A stretch of 8,090 nt of DNA from Candidatus Peregrinibacteria bacterium. Its GTDB lineage: Bacteria; Patescibacteriota; Gracilibacteria; UBA1369; LOWO2-01-FULL-3. Numbering within the stretch: the first letter of the stretch is position 1; every line of letters begins with the position of its first letter. Made by a program: the position numbers and the translations under genes. The notes beneath the pieces are model-generated. The model saw only the letters and a program-made list of their open reading frames with translations. It ran no database searches and was not told the DNA's origin. The stretch covers positions 1 through 8,090 of the forward strand of contig JACPLZ010000033.1 in NCBI GenBank assembly GCA_016186245.1, read 5' to 3'. This document shows positions 1-5,705 of this stretch, one piece after another.

Positions 1-791
<791 letters not shown>

Positions 792-985
792 AATATATCG
801 CCTAAGCGATAGTTTTTTTGAAGTTTTTGCGAAACGCCGAAGCGTCTCATTGCTCAAGCTGTTCAAAAATTGAACAGATTTTTTTAAAAACTCAAATTTT
901 TGGCGCCACTTAAGGCGCCTACTTACATCTTTCTCTACTACATTCTGGATGTCAAAGGACCAATAAGAAGAACTTATTTAAAAGC
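792..985 (-). promoter_or_regulatory. rRNA operon leader with stacked hairpins
   Basis: This is the presumed transcribed leader between the rrn start site (about 985) and the 16S 5' end. Four simple hairpins are seen: 902-919 (GGCGCC arms), 859-877 (8-bp stem CTGTTCAA/TTGAACAG), 831-848 (7-bp stem with one G-T pair, capped by TTCG on the minus strand) and 797-810 (ATCGC/GCGAT). The leader also holds a boxA-like site. Such structures usually serve processing and antitermination of pre-rRNA. No protein-coding gene is seen in 792-1204. Confidence 0.6.
947..961 (-). promoter_or_regulatory. boxA-like antitermination site
   Basis: On the minus strand the sequence GGTCCTTTGACATCC lies about 25-40 nt after the predicted rrn start. 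It resembles the boxA element (TGCTCTTTAACA-like) found in rRNA leaders, where the NusB/S10 antitermination complex loads. It contains a perfect TTGACA, but 17 nt downstream there is only AAAGAT, so a second promoter is less likely than boxA. Confidence 0.45.
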
Positions 986-991
986 AGGTGC

Positions 992-1020
992 AGTCTAGTG
1001 AAGACAACCTGTGAAGTCAA
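992..1020 (-). promoter_or_regulatory. rrn promoter (TTGACT-N17-TAGACT)
   Basis: On the minus strand, TTGACT (1015-1020) and TAGACT (992-997) are separated by exactly 17 nt, a good match to a housekeeping sigma-70 promoter. Initiation is expected near 985, giving a 16S leader of about 194 nt. A perfect A/T-rich palindrome begins 2 nt upstream of the -35, where an UP element would sit. Confidence 0.7.
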
Positions 1021-1022
1021 CC

Positions 1023-1049
1023 GGATTTTTTTACTGAGTAAAAAAATCC
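1023..1049. repeat. Perfect 12-bp A/T palindrome upstream of rrn promoter
   Basis: Arms GGATTTTTTTAC (1023-1034) and GTAAAAAAATCC (1038-1049) flank a 3-nt loop. The element ends 2 nt from the rrn -35 box, so its seven-base A and T tracts occupy roughly -38 to -65, the normal place for UP elements bound by RNA polymerase alpha subunits. It could equally be a hairpin that stops transcription entering from outside, or a regulator site between the divergent rrn and clpP promoters. Confidence 0.6.
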
Positions 1050-1077
1050 CAAGAAAGTATCAAATATCACTACAGAA

Positions 1078-1097
1078 AGAGGATAATACCATCCTCT
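1078..1097. repeat. 7-bp inverted repeat in rrn-clpP spacer
   Basis: AGAGGAT (1078-1084) and ATCCTCT (1091-1097) form a perfect inverted repeat with a 6-nt spacer. It lies between the divergent rrn and clpP promoters and outside both core promoters. It could be a protein-binding site; its function is unknown. Confidence 0.35.
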
Positions 1098-1145
1098 GGC
1101 AGAGTGCATAACAACAGACCTTTCACCATGTCAATTACAACCCCC

Positions 1146-1174
1146 TTAATTCTTCCCAAACTTTCTGGTATACT
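1146..1174 (+). promoter_or_regulatory. clpP promoter with extended -10
   Basis: TGGTATACT (1166-1174) is a textbook extended -10 (TGn plus TATACT). A weak -35, TTAATT, lies 17 nt upstream at 1146-1151. Initiation is expected near 1181, giving a leader of about 24 nt that is nearly all A and T and has no Shine-Dalgarno sequence. Confidence 0.6.
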
Positions 1175-1204
1175 TCTCCAGATATAAATTTTAAAAAAAC
1201 ACAC

Positions 1205-1822
1205 ATGCAAACAAAATCTGCCAGAACTTTTCATCAGCAAAGCGCTTCCATCCTCGTACCAACAGTAATTGAAAAGAGCCATCAGGGCGAACGAGCTTAC
1301 GACATTTATTCCCGTCTCCTTAAAGATAGGATCGTTTTTCTTGGAACCGCAATCGACAGCCACGTCGCAAACCTTATAATCGCACAGCTTCTTTTCCTGG
1401 AAAACGAAAGCGCCACAAAAGACATTATAATGTATATAAATTCTCCGGGCGGTCATGTTACGGCGGGACTCGCCATTTATGACACAATGCAATACATAAA
1501 ACCGGATGTTTCCACAGTCTGCATCGGAATGGCCGCATCCATGGGCGCAGTACTTTTATGCGGCGGCGCAAAAGGCAAACGGTTCGCCCTGCCAAATGCC
1601 GAAGTAATGATCCATCAGCCACTCGGCGGCACAGAAGGTCAGGCCTCCGACATTATGATTCATGCCGATCACATTATAAAAACCAAGGAGAGGTTGAATA
1701 AAATGCTCGCAAAAGACACAGGTCAGACAAAATCATCGAAAAACGCCCTGCCGAAAAGCTTTAAAAATCGTGCATTGCTGCGTCAACTACGCACCTTTTT
1801 ACTCATTTTTATGTCATCCTGA
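1205..1822 (+). pseudogene. clpP: ATP-dependent Clp protease proteolytic subunit, C-terminus frameshifted and lost
   Basis: Residues 1-174 align well by eye with ClpP, the serine peptidase ring that degrades substrates unfolded by ClpX/ClpA-type ATPases. Seen are the N-terminal LVPTVIE, YDIYSRLLKDRIVFL, the INSPGG oxyanion segment (79-83), the nucleophile Ser112 in MAASMGA and His137 in VMIHQPLGG. Homology stops after DTGQ (171-174). The next 31 residues are unlike ClpP, and the segment carrying the catalytic Asp (usually DTxRD) and the YGLID end is absent. Another frame from about 1726 reads DKIIEK, ClpP-like, but stops at 1762-1764 before that Asp. So the gene has a frameshift plus a lost 3' end and is probably inactive as a peptidase; a second intact copy elsewhere is possible. 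The TGA stop (1820-1822) lies in the adjoining repeat. Start at 1205 follows a good promoter. Confidence 0.85.
1779..1800 (+). terminator. Weak hairpin with T run after clpP
   Basis: TGCGT (1779-1783) and ACGCA (1789-1793) enclose a 5-nt loop and are followed by CC and five T. The stem is short, so termination is doubtful. It may instead be the edge of the repeat array that begins just downstream. Confidence 0.25.
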
Positions 1823-1856
1823 ACTTGTCCGTGTCATCCTGAACTTGTTTCAGGAT
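1813..1856. repeat. REP-like repeat, two 20-nt tandem copies plus hairpin
   Basis: GTCATCCTGAACTTGT occurs at 1813-1828 and again at 1833-1848, a 20-nt period. The second copy completes a perfect hairpin: ATCCTGAA (1836-1843), loop CTTGT, TTCAGGAT (1849-1856). I recognise this GTCATCCTGAAC...TTCAGGATCT motif as a kind of short palindromic repeat found in intergenic spaces of many unrelated bacteria; this is recall, not a search. It supplies the TGA that ends the clpP frame. Confidence 0.8.
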
Positions 1857-1872
1857 CTCTCAATCTGAATAG

Positions 1873-1893
1873 ATGCTGAAATAAATTCAGCAT
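1873..1893. repeat. Hairpin unit within the repeat array
   Basis: ATGCTGAA (1873-1880), loop ATAAA, TTCAGCAT (1886-1893): a perfect 8-bp palindrome. In my experience this unit often accompanies the GTCATCCTGAAC repeat, so it is probably the second module of one composite element. Confidence 0.7.
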
Positions 1894-1897
1894 AACA

Positions 1898-1918
1898 GAT
1901 TTTTGCTTCACAAAAATC
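1898..1918. repeat. Hairpin GATTTTTG/CAAAAATC
   Basis: A perfect 8-bp stem (1898-1905 with 1911-1918) with a 5-nt loop CTTCA, five bases after the preceding hairpin. It is not flanked by a T run that would make it a classical terminator. It is likely a third module of the array. Confidence 0.55.
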
Positions 1919-1940
1919 CTTTCTCCTCTCCCTTATTTTC

Positions 1941-2000
1941 GTCATGGTTCGACAAGCTCACCATGACAATTTTGTCACCCTGAGCCCGTCGAAGAGTCAC
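1941..2000. repeat. Second REP-like family: GTTCGACAAGCTCA / CCCTGAGCCCGTCGAA pair
   Basis: GTCATGGT (1941-1948) pairs with ACCATGAC (1960-1967). The whole arm GTTCGACAAGCTCACCATGAC-like (1947-1967) is also an imperfect inverted copy of 1974-1994 (GTCACCCTGAGCCCGTCGAA). The two units thus form a large imperfect hairpin with an AATTTT spacer, and could act as a bidirectional terminator between the convergent clpP and rimK. The edge of the second unit contains the TCA that is the rimK stop codon (TGA on the minus strand). Confidence 0.75.
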
Positions 2001-2896
2001 ACTTTCTTCATATGCCTTTCGGCATACTCCACTGCATATTCCACAAGCGCTTCGGCAATATTTATACCGGTTGCTCTTTCCAATTCTTTAAATCCGGGAT
2101 TGGAATTCACCTCCAGCACTACCGGCCCGTTACTGCCCCTCATTAAATCGACACCTCCGTAATTCAAATCCAGCGCCTGCACGCAACGTATCGCAATCGC
2201 CGCTTCCTCCTCGGTAATTTCTACACTTTGTCCCTTGGCTCCCAATTCTATATTGGCTCTAAATTCCCCTTTTTTTGCCGCCCTCATCATCGACCCCACA
2301 ACTTTTCCATTCACCACAAAAATTCTTATGTCCTTTCCTTTTGAATATTTCACATATTGCTGCAACAAATACATCGGTTGATCCCACAACAGAAATGACT
2401 GCAAAGTCCGCATACTTTCAACAATCGTCACTCCCACCCCATACGACCCAACCGGCTGTTTGACTATCAACGGAAATCCACCAACCAGCTTTACCGCCTG
2501 CGCCAAATCATTCGACCTCATGGTTACAACAGTTTTTGGAATAGGAATACCATAATGATCCAGAATCTGCATCGTTTTTATTTTATTCTTGGCCTTGCTG
2601 ATCGCATCATAGCGGTTAAAAAGAAGAATACCGGCCATTTCCATCTGCTGTACCAGCGCAATATGCAGCTCCACATTCACCAAAACAGACGGCCTCGTGA
2701 TCATCACTTCGCAGCGCGGAAAAGGTTTCCCGTCATACAGCAACCATGGCGATTCCTGATCGTAAACCATCTGAAACCGCTTGGCTCTAAAAATTCTGCA
2801 CTTATGCCCCATTTTCAAAGCCACACGCTTGATTTCAATTTCTTCCTCGGCTGCTTTTCTATCAGTCGAACGAAAAGAAAGTACGCCTATTTTCAT
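1997..2896 (-). CDS. rimK: RimK-family ATP-grasp ligase
   Basis: A complete 299-residue protein of the RimK/LysX class of ATP-grasp enzymes, which use ATP to join an amino acid (classically glutamate) to a carboxyl group of a protein or small molecule. Visible are the N-terminal MKIGVLSF strand, the ATP-binding Lys146 (IVKQP) and glycine-rich loop GSYGVGV (150-156), LLQQYV (177-182), KDIRIFVV (188-195), the GEFRAN segment (210-215), Asp250 and the metal-binding LEVNSNPGF (261-269). Length is typical for RimK. The true acceptor (ribosomal protein S6, a cofactor, or other) cannot be read from sequence, so the symbol is a family label. The ATG at 2894-2896 gives the expected first strand; no Shine-Dalgarno precedes it. 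Its TGA stop (1997-1999) lies in the repeat array, so the 3' end may have been re-set by repeat insertion. It is divergent from the lipoprotein gene. Confidence 0.9.
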   Translation of the reverse strand: MKIGVLSFRSTDRKAAEEEIEIKRVALKMGHKCRIFRAKRFQMVYDQESPWLLYDGKPFPRCEVMITRPSVLVNVELHIALVQQMEMAGILLFNRYDAISKAKNKIKTMQILDHYGIPIPKTVVTMRSNDLAQAVKLVGGFPLIVKQPVGSYGVGVTIVESMRTLQSFLLWDQPMYLLQQYVKYSKGKDIRIFVVNGKVVGSMMRAAKKGEFRANIELGAKGQSVEITEEEAAIAIRCVQALDLNYGGVDLMRGSNGPVVLEVNSNPGFKELERATGINIAEALVEYAVEYAERHMKKV

Positions 2897-2922
2897 GGAT
2901 AGATTAAAAAAACAGCCGAAAG

Positions 2923-2948
2923 TTTATACTCTATTTCATCAAAGTCAA
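2923..2948 (-). promoter_or_regulatory. Possible rimK promoter
   Basis: On the minus strand TTGACT (2943-2948) is followed after 14 nt by TATAAA (2923-2928), or after 16 nt by TAAACT. The good -35 and the A/T-rich -10 area fit a promoter, but spacing to the best -10 is short. Confidence 0.35.
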
Positions 2949-2954
2949 CATTTT

Positions 2955-2983
2955 CAGCGACATCGCAAAACATATGTTATAAT
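2955..2983 (+). promoter_or_regulatory. Lipoprotein gene promoter with extended -10
   Basis: TGTTATAAT (2975-2983) is an extended -10 with a consensus TATAAT hexamer. No good -35 is seen (CAGCGA at 2955-2960), as expected for extended -10 promoters. Initiation near 2990 leaves an 18-nt AT-rich leader. Confidence 0.65.
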
Positions 2984-3007
2984 TGGCCAAATTCCTAATT
3001 TAAATAA

Positions 3008-3580
3008 ATGAAAAAAAGTAAATTTTTTACCATCGCCGTCATCGCTTCAATATTTTTCACCGCATGCGGCGGCAGCACGGAAGATGGAAGCAACAGCGAA
3101 ACAAACAATCCAGCCGGCAGCTCGATTTATGAAACAGATTCATATTCCATAACAATCCCATCCGCATGGGAAACAATAGGACAGAATGATTTTACATCCA
3201 ATGTACCCGGAGAAACCGTTGTCGGCTTTCGCAACAATATCAAAAATGAAATTTTTACCGCCAACATAAACATCTCGCAAAAAGAAACCGGAGAAAATTT
3301 GACCGCGGAAGATTTTGGCAAAAGCACAATCGCGGCGCTTAAAACAAAACTGATATCCTTTTCAGAAATAAATAATGAAGAAAAAAAACTTTCCTCCGGC
3401 GAACCGGCCTATTTTATTGAATTTGAAGGCAAACAGACAGCCACATCCCCGATCGTGCATTTCCAGCAATACTTCATCGGTAACAATGTTTACATCCTCA
3501 CAGCCGCATATCTCGCTAACGAGGATGAAACCGTTGTCACCGCCATCGACGATTCATTAAACTCATTCACATTAAAATAA
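3008..3580 (+). CDS. Lipoprotein with DcrB/PsbP-like domain
   Basis: A 190-residue exported lipoprotein. It begins with a signal peptide (MKKSK, then a hydrophobic run to residue 19) and a lipobox FTAC, so Cys20 would be lipidated and the protein tethered to the outside of the membrane. Residues about 21-40 are a Gly/Ser/Asn-rich linker. Residues about 41-190 show the pattern of DcrB/PsbP-like folds: YSITIPSAWE (46-55), alternating strands FTANINISQ and AYFIEFEG, QQYFIGNNVYILTAAY (153-168), and a closing helix with DDSLNSF. This fold is widespread in small envelope lipoproteins with no single known function. The gene has its own promoter and no Shine-Dalgarno. It is followed by a membrane protein gene on the same strand after 74 nt, but that gene has its own promoter. 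Confidence 0.85.
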   Translation: MKKSKFFTIAVIASIFFTACGGSTEDGSNSETNNPAGSSIYETDSYSITIPSAWETIGQNDFTSNVPGETVVGFRNNIKNEIFTANINISQKETGENLTAEDFGKSTIAALKTKLISFSEINNEEKKLSSGEPAYFIEFEGKQTATSPIVHFQQYFIGNNVYILTAAYLANEDETVVTAIDDSLNSFTLK

Positions 3581-3590
3581 AACCTGAGAA

Positions 3591-3613
3591 GCGGTAGACA
3601 AAATTCATACCGC
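3591..3613. repeat. Inverted repeat GCGGTA/TACCGC over a promoter
   Basis: GCGGTA (3591-3596) and TACCGC (3608-3613) flank 11 nt and overlap the -35 and spacer of the promoter for the next gene. There is no T run, so an operator is more likely than a terminator. The arms are only 6 bp, so chance is possible. Confidence 0.35.
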
Positions 3614-3623
3614 GCTGTACAAT
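3595..3623 (+). promoter_or_regulatory. Promoter TAGACA-N17-TACAAT
   Basis: TAGACA (3595-3600) and TACAAT (3618-3623) each match the sigma-70 consensus at 5 of 6 bases with the ideal 17-nt spacing. Initiation near 3630 gives a leader of about 25 nt for the membrane protein gene. Confidence 0.65.
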
Positions 3624-3654
3624 CATCCCAAATTTATTCCATAACCCTCAAACC

Positions 3655-4092
3655 ATGGAATCCATTCTCGCCACTCCAGCTTTCCTGGGGAAACTGTTTC
3701 CAGTTTCTGCGACAGGAGAATCAATTGGAGCGCTATTTGGACCAATCTATTTGGTCCTCGGTCTTTCTCTGTTGATCTACGCAGGCCCCTGGAAAAATCT
3801 TATCGGCGGCTGGCGCAAAGATCATCTTGGATTATTCACCCTGATGTTTGTTGATCTGATTCTCGGACTATTCCTCATCACTCAGCACAATGTCTGGGCA
3901 TGGAACGGCTGGGTATTTATCACCCTCGCCGGTTGGTGCATGCTTGTAAAAAGCGTGATTTACTTCCTGCTACCCGGTTCAGTCATAAAGAGTCTTTTGA
4001 AACTCGGAGAAAACACCGCTCTGATTTACATAAGTGGAGTTGCAGCTACGGTAGTCGGCGCATTCTACACTTACTGGCTTTACCTGGCTTAA
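3655..4092 (+). CDS. Four-helix integral membrane protein of unknown function
   Basis: A 145-residue, very hydrophobic protein with four likely membrane segments: about 25-44 (IGALFGPIYLVLGLSLLIYA), 58-76 (LGLFTLMFVDLILGLFLIT), 83-106 (WNGWVFITLAGWCMLVKSVIYFLL) and 122-143. The loops carry few charges: WKNLIGGWRKDH between helices 1 and 2 and a KSLLKLGEN stretch before helix 4. Trp is abundant at the helix ends. I do not recognise the family. No catalytic motif and no paired His typical of haem membrane proteins is seen. The gene has its own promoter and a strong hairpin terminator directly after its TAA stop, so it appears to be a single-gene unit, though the next gene's promoter sits in that terminator. 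Start chosen as the first ATG after the promoter. Confidence 0.8.
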   Translation: MESILATPAFLGKLFPVSATGESIGALFGPIYLVLGLSLLIYAGPWKNLIGGWRKDHLGLFTLMFVDLILGLFLITQHNVWAWNGWVFITLAGWCMLVKSVIYFLLPGSVIKSLLKLGENTALIYISGVAATVVGAFYTYWLYLA

Positions 4093-4100
4093 TAACGAAT

Positions 4101-4129
4101 CTGACGAAAAAGACCGTTTCTGCTATACT
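4101..4129 (+). promoter_or_regulatory. Promoter nested in the upstream terminator
   Basis: CTGACG (4101-4106), 17 nt, then TATACT (4124-4129) with an extended TGC (4121-4123). The -10 lies in the loop of the terminator hairpin and the expected start (about 4136) lies in its 3' arm, giving a leader of about 20 nt for the reductase gene. Confidence 0.55.
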
Positions 4130-4144
4130 GGAACGGTCTTTTTT
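4107..4144 (+). terminator. Rho-independent terminator
   Basis: AAAAAGACCGTT (4107-4118) pairs with AACGGTCTTTTT (4132-4143), giving a GC core GACCGTT/AACGGTC with flanking A and T runs and a 13-nt loop. It stands 14 nt after the membrane protein stop. The A-tract makes it potentially bidirectional. Confidence 0.85.
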
Positions 4145-4155
4145 ATTGCACAATC

Positions 4156-4857
4156 ATGAGCCCAAAAAAAGCACAAGTTACCAAAATATTTTTTTTAACG
4201 GAAGATGTTTTTGAAATACATTTTCGGACAGAAGAGCCTTTGGAATTTAAAGCCGGCCAATTTGTAACGATCAAAATCGCCGACAAAATACCTCCATGCT
4301 TTCGGGCATATTCCATCGCATCCGCCCCCCAACCGGACTGCCGCAATATTAAAACATGCGTAAAAATTGTGGCTGAAGGACGCGGCAGCAACTGGCTGAA
4401 ATCGCTTAAGGCAGGCACAAAAATCAATTTCATCGGACCGTCGGGAAAATTCACTTTTAAAAATCCGGATAAAAACAGTTTTTTTATCGCCACCGGCACA
4501 GGCGTCACCCCGTTTCTTTCAATGATTGAAGACCAGCTCAAATCCGGCAACAAAAATAAAATCCATCTTCTTTTTGGACTCCGCCACATAAAAAATATTA
4601 TTTACAAAGATTTCTTGGAACAACTCCGCCGGCAATATCCAAATTTCAGCTACGAAATCACTCTGTCGAAACCGGAAAACAGCACATGGAAAGGCTCCAC
4701 AGGCCGCGTCAGTCAAATTCTAAACACTCAAAACATCGATACCAAAAATACCGATTATTATATTTGCGGACTCAAGGAAATGATTGCCGATGTAGCTAAA
4801 ATTCTCAAAGAAAAATCTGTTCCGGAATCAGCAATCCATTTTGAACAGTACGACTAG
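4156..4857 (+). CDS. FAD/NAD(P)H-dependent oxidoreductase (ferredoxin-NADP reductase superfamily)
   Basis: A complete 233-residue single-chain flavin reductase. The N-terminal FAD barrel has FKAGQF (31-36), the flavin-binding RAYS motif (50-53), GRGSNW (75-80) and GPSGKF (94-99). The C-terminal nucleotide half has ATGTGVTPF (112-120) for the NAD(P)H pyrophosphate, GLR (141-143), TGRV (182-185) and CG (204-205), and ends in FEQYD. Such modules pass electrons from NAD(P)H through FAD to ferredoxins or oxygenases. No 2Fe-2S domain is fused and none is encoded nearby, so the partner is unknown. Compared with plant-type FNR it is short and lacks the usual C-terminal Tyr stacking end; it is closer in layout to bacterial phenol/benzoate reductase cores. 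It overlaps the convergent toxin gene by 4 nt, sharing a CTAG. No Shine-Dalgarno precedes the ATG. Confidence 0.9.
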   Translation: MSPKKAQVTKIFFLTEDVFEIHFRTEEPLEFKAGQFVTIKIADKIPPCFRAYSIASAPQPDCRNIKTCVKIVAEGRGSNWLKSLKAGTKINFIGPSGKFTFKNPDKNSFFIATGTGVTPFLSMIEDQLKSGNKNKIHLLFGLRHIKNIIYKDFLEQLRRQYPNFSYEITLSKPENSTWKGSTGRVSQILNTQNIDTKNTDYYICGLKEMIADVAKILKEKSVPESAIHFEQYD

Positions 4858-5288
4858 GAAAAATAGTCTGACAACAACAATATATTTCCAAGAGCTTTCG
4901 TCTGCTCATAATATTTTTGATCCGCAGTGATAAAAGTGGCATCGGTTTCCATGGCCACCGCATGATAGACAGCATCATAAAACGATACATTGGGAAAATT
5001 TTTCATTATCGTCAGAGCCCGAGAAACTACTTCCAAAGTCAATCTGCATTCGGTAATACACAGAGTTAAAAGATAAGACATAAATGTCACAGCAGAATCA
5101 GGAGCTTTAATAGCAACAGCATTTATAGACTCAAAAAAACTATGAACAGGAACAAACAAATTTATCTTCTTATATAAATAATCGTCCCTTATTTTTAAGG
5201 CAAAATCAGCCTGGTCTTCCCATTGAAAAATCCATTTCACCATCACAGAAGCATCTACAACATATAGCTTGGTTCTATTCTCTGCCAT
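4854..5288 (-). CDS. vapC: PIN-domain ribonuclease toxin (VapC-like)
   Basis: A 144-residue PIN-domain protein, a magnesium-dependent endoribonuclease fold used by VapC toxins that typically cut tRNA or rRNA. The acidic active-site set is visible: Asp12 in YVVDASVMVKW, Glu53 in FFESINA, Asp105 in SFYDAVYHAVA and Asp123 in FITADQKYY (with Asp116 nearby). All four are in the expected order and spacing, so the enzyme looks intact. The ATG (5286-5288) lies inside the last codons of the upstream antitoxin gene (14-nt overlap), the classic arrangement for translational coupling. Its 3' end overlaps the convergent reductase stop by 4 nt. No Shine-Dalgarno is present. The RNA target cannot be predicted. 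Confidence 0.88.
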   Translation of the reverse strand: MAENRTKLYVVDASVMVKWIFQWEDQADFALKIRDDYLYKKINLFVPVHSFFESINAVAIKAPDSAVTFMSYLLTLCITECRLTLEVVSRALTIMKNFPNVSFYDAVYHAVAMETDATFITADQKYYEQTKALGNILLLSDYFS

Positions 5289-5526
5289 AATTTTTTAATC
5301 TTATAAATTCTTCCGTACTCATGGTAAAACCTTCAGCCGCAAGCTCTTTAGCCAATTTATCCATACCTTCTGAAGCCTTCCTGCGGCCAAACTGAACTAT
5401 CGCCTCATCCAAAGCTTTATTCACAAAATCGCTCCTTTGCCCAGGTGGGATCAATTTTTCCATCTTCACAAGAATACAACGATCAATCATAAAATTCACT
5501 TTTTTTCGATCAGCAGTATGAGCCAT
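5275..5526 (-). CDS. vapB: Ribbon-helix-helix antitoxin (VapB/CopG-like)
   Basis: An 83-residue antitoxin directly upstream of, and overlapping, the PIN toxin. Residues 8-15 (KKVNFMID) form the likely DNA-contacting strand, 17-25 helix 1, and PPGQRSDFVNKALDEAI (27-43) the turn and helix 2 of a ribbon-helix-helix dimer. The Lys/Glu-rich region 50-67 and the end MSTEEFIRLKNYGRE (69-83) would wrap the toxin. A 13-bp perfect palindrome starts 1 nt upstream of the ATG and covers the promoter, as expected for autorepression by the antitoxin or antitoxin-toxin complex. The expected transcript start is only about 9 nt ahead of the ATG and there is no Shine-Dalgarno. The vapB label is by role; subfamily is uncertain. 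Confidence 0.85.
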   Translation of the reverse strand: MAHTADRKKVNFMIDRCILVKMEKLIPPGQRSDFVNKALDEAIVQFGRRKASEGMDKLAKELAAEGFTMSTEEFIRLKNYGRE

Positions 5527-5527
5527 A

Positions 5528-5570
5528 GATTAGGGTGTAAAATTATTACACCCTAATCTTACACCATAAA
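5528..5570 (-). promoter_or_regulatory. Toxin-antitoxin promoter with 13-bp operator palindrome
   Basis: GATTAGGGTGTAA (5528-5540) and TTACACCCTAATC (5546-5558) are perfect inverted arms around AATTA. A third half-site TTACACC follows at 5559-5565. On the minus strand the -10 AATAAT (5542-5547, preceded by TGT) crosses the centre of the palindrome and a weak -35 TTTATG lies at 5565-5570, 17 nt away. Bound antitoxin would block the polymerase. Confidence 0.75.
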
Positions 5571-5602
5571 GATTAAAAATCAAGAAAAAACACGACAAAA
5601 TC

Positions 5603-5688
5603 TGGTGCCCGGGGCGAGACTCGAACTCGCAATCCTGTGAAGGAAAGGGATTTTAAGTCCCTCGTGTATACCATTCCACCACCCGGGC
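5603..5688 (-). tRNA. tRNA-Leu (anticodon TAA)
   Basis: An 86-nt class II tRNA with encoded CCA. On the minus strand it has acceptor arms GCCCGGG/CCCGGGC, discriminator A, anticodon stem AGGGA/TCCCT around loop CTTAAAA (anticodon TAA, bases 5653-5655), a long variable arm TCCTTCACAGGA, and T-arm GCGAG-TTCGAGT-CTCGC. It reads UUA/UUG codons. It follows mscS by 17 nt on the same strand, with no well-placed promoter of its own, so it may be processed from a longer transcript. Confidence 0.97.
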
Positions 5689-5705
5689 ATATTTTATCGA
5701 CATGA

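Noticed and set aside
932..956. Perfect TTGACA as a second rrn promoter
   Set aside because: At 17 nt spacing the -10 would be AAAGAT, a poor match; the site fits a boxA element better.
1070..1492. Open frame of 140 codons on the minus strand
   Set aside because: It is opposite the clear ClpP coding sequence and crosses the clpP promoter; its protein is Cys-rich and shows no domain.
1813..2000. CRISPR array
   Set aside because: The repeats are only two copies 20 nt apart plus different palindromes, with no unique spacers of regular length and no cas genes.
4143..4589. Minus-strand frame of 148 codons opposite the reductase
   Set aside because: The plus-strand frame carries every FAD and NAD(P)H motif; the antisense frame has none.
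1205..5526. Genetic code 25 (TGA as glycine), as in Gracilibacteria
   Set aside because: All recognised genes are complete with no internal TGA, and reading through the clpP and rimK TGA codons gives no family-like sequence.
5603..5688. tRNA-Leu(TAA) as an attachment site of an integrated element carrying vapBC
   Set aside because: I found no second copy of the tRNA 3' end and no integrase in the window.
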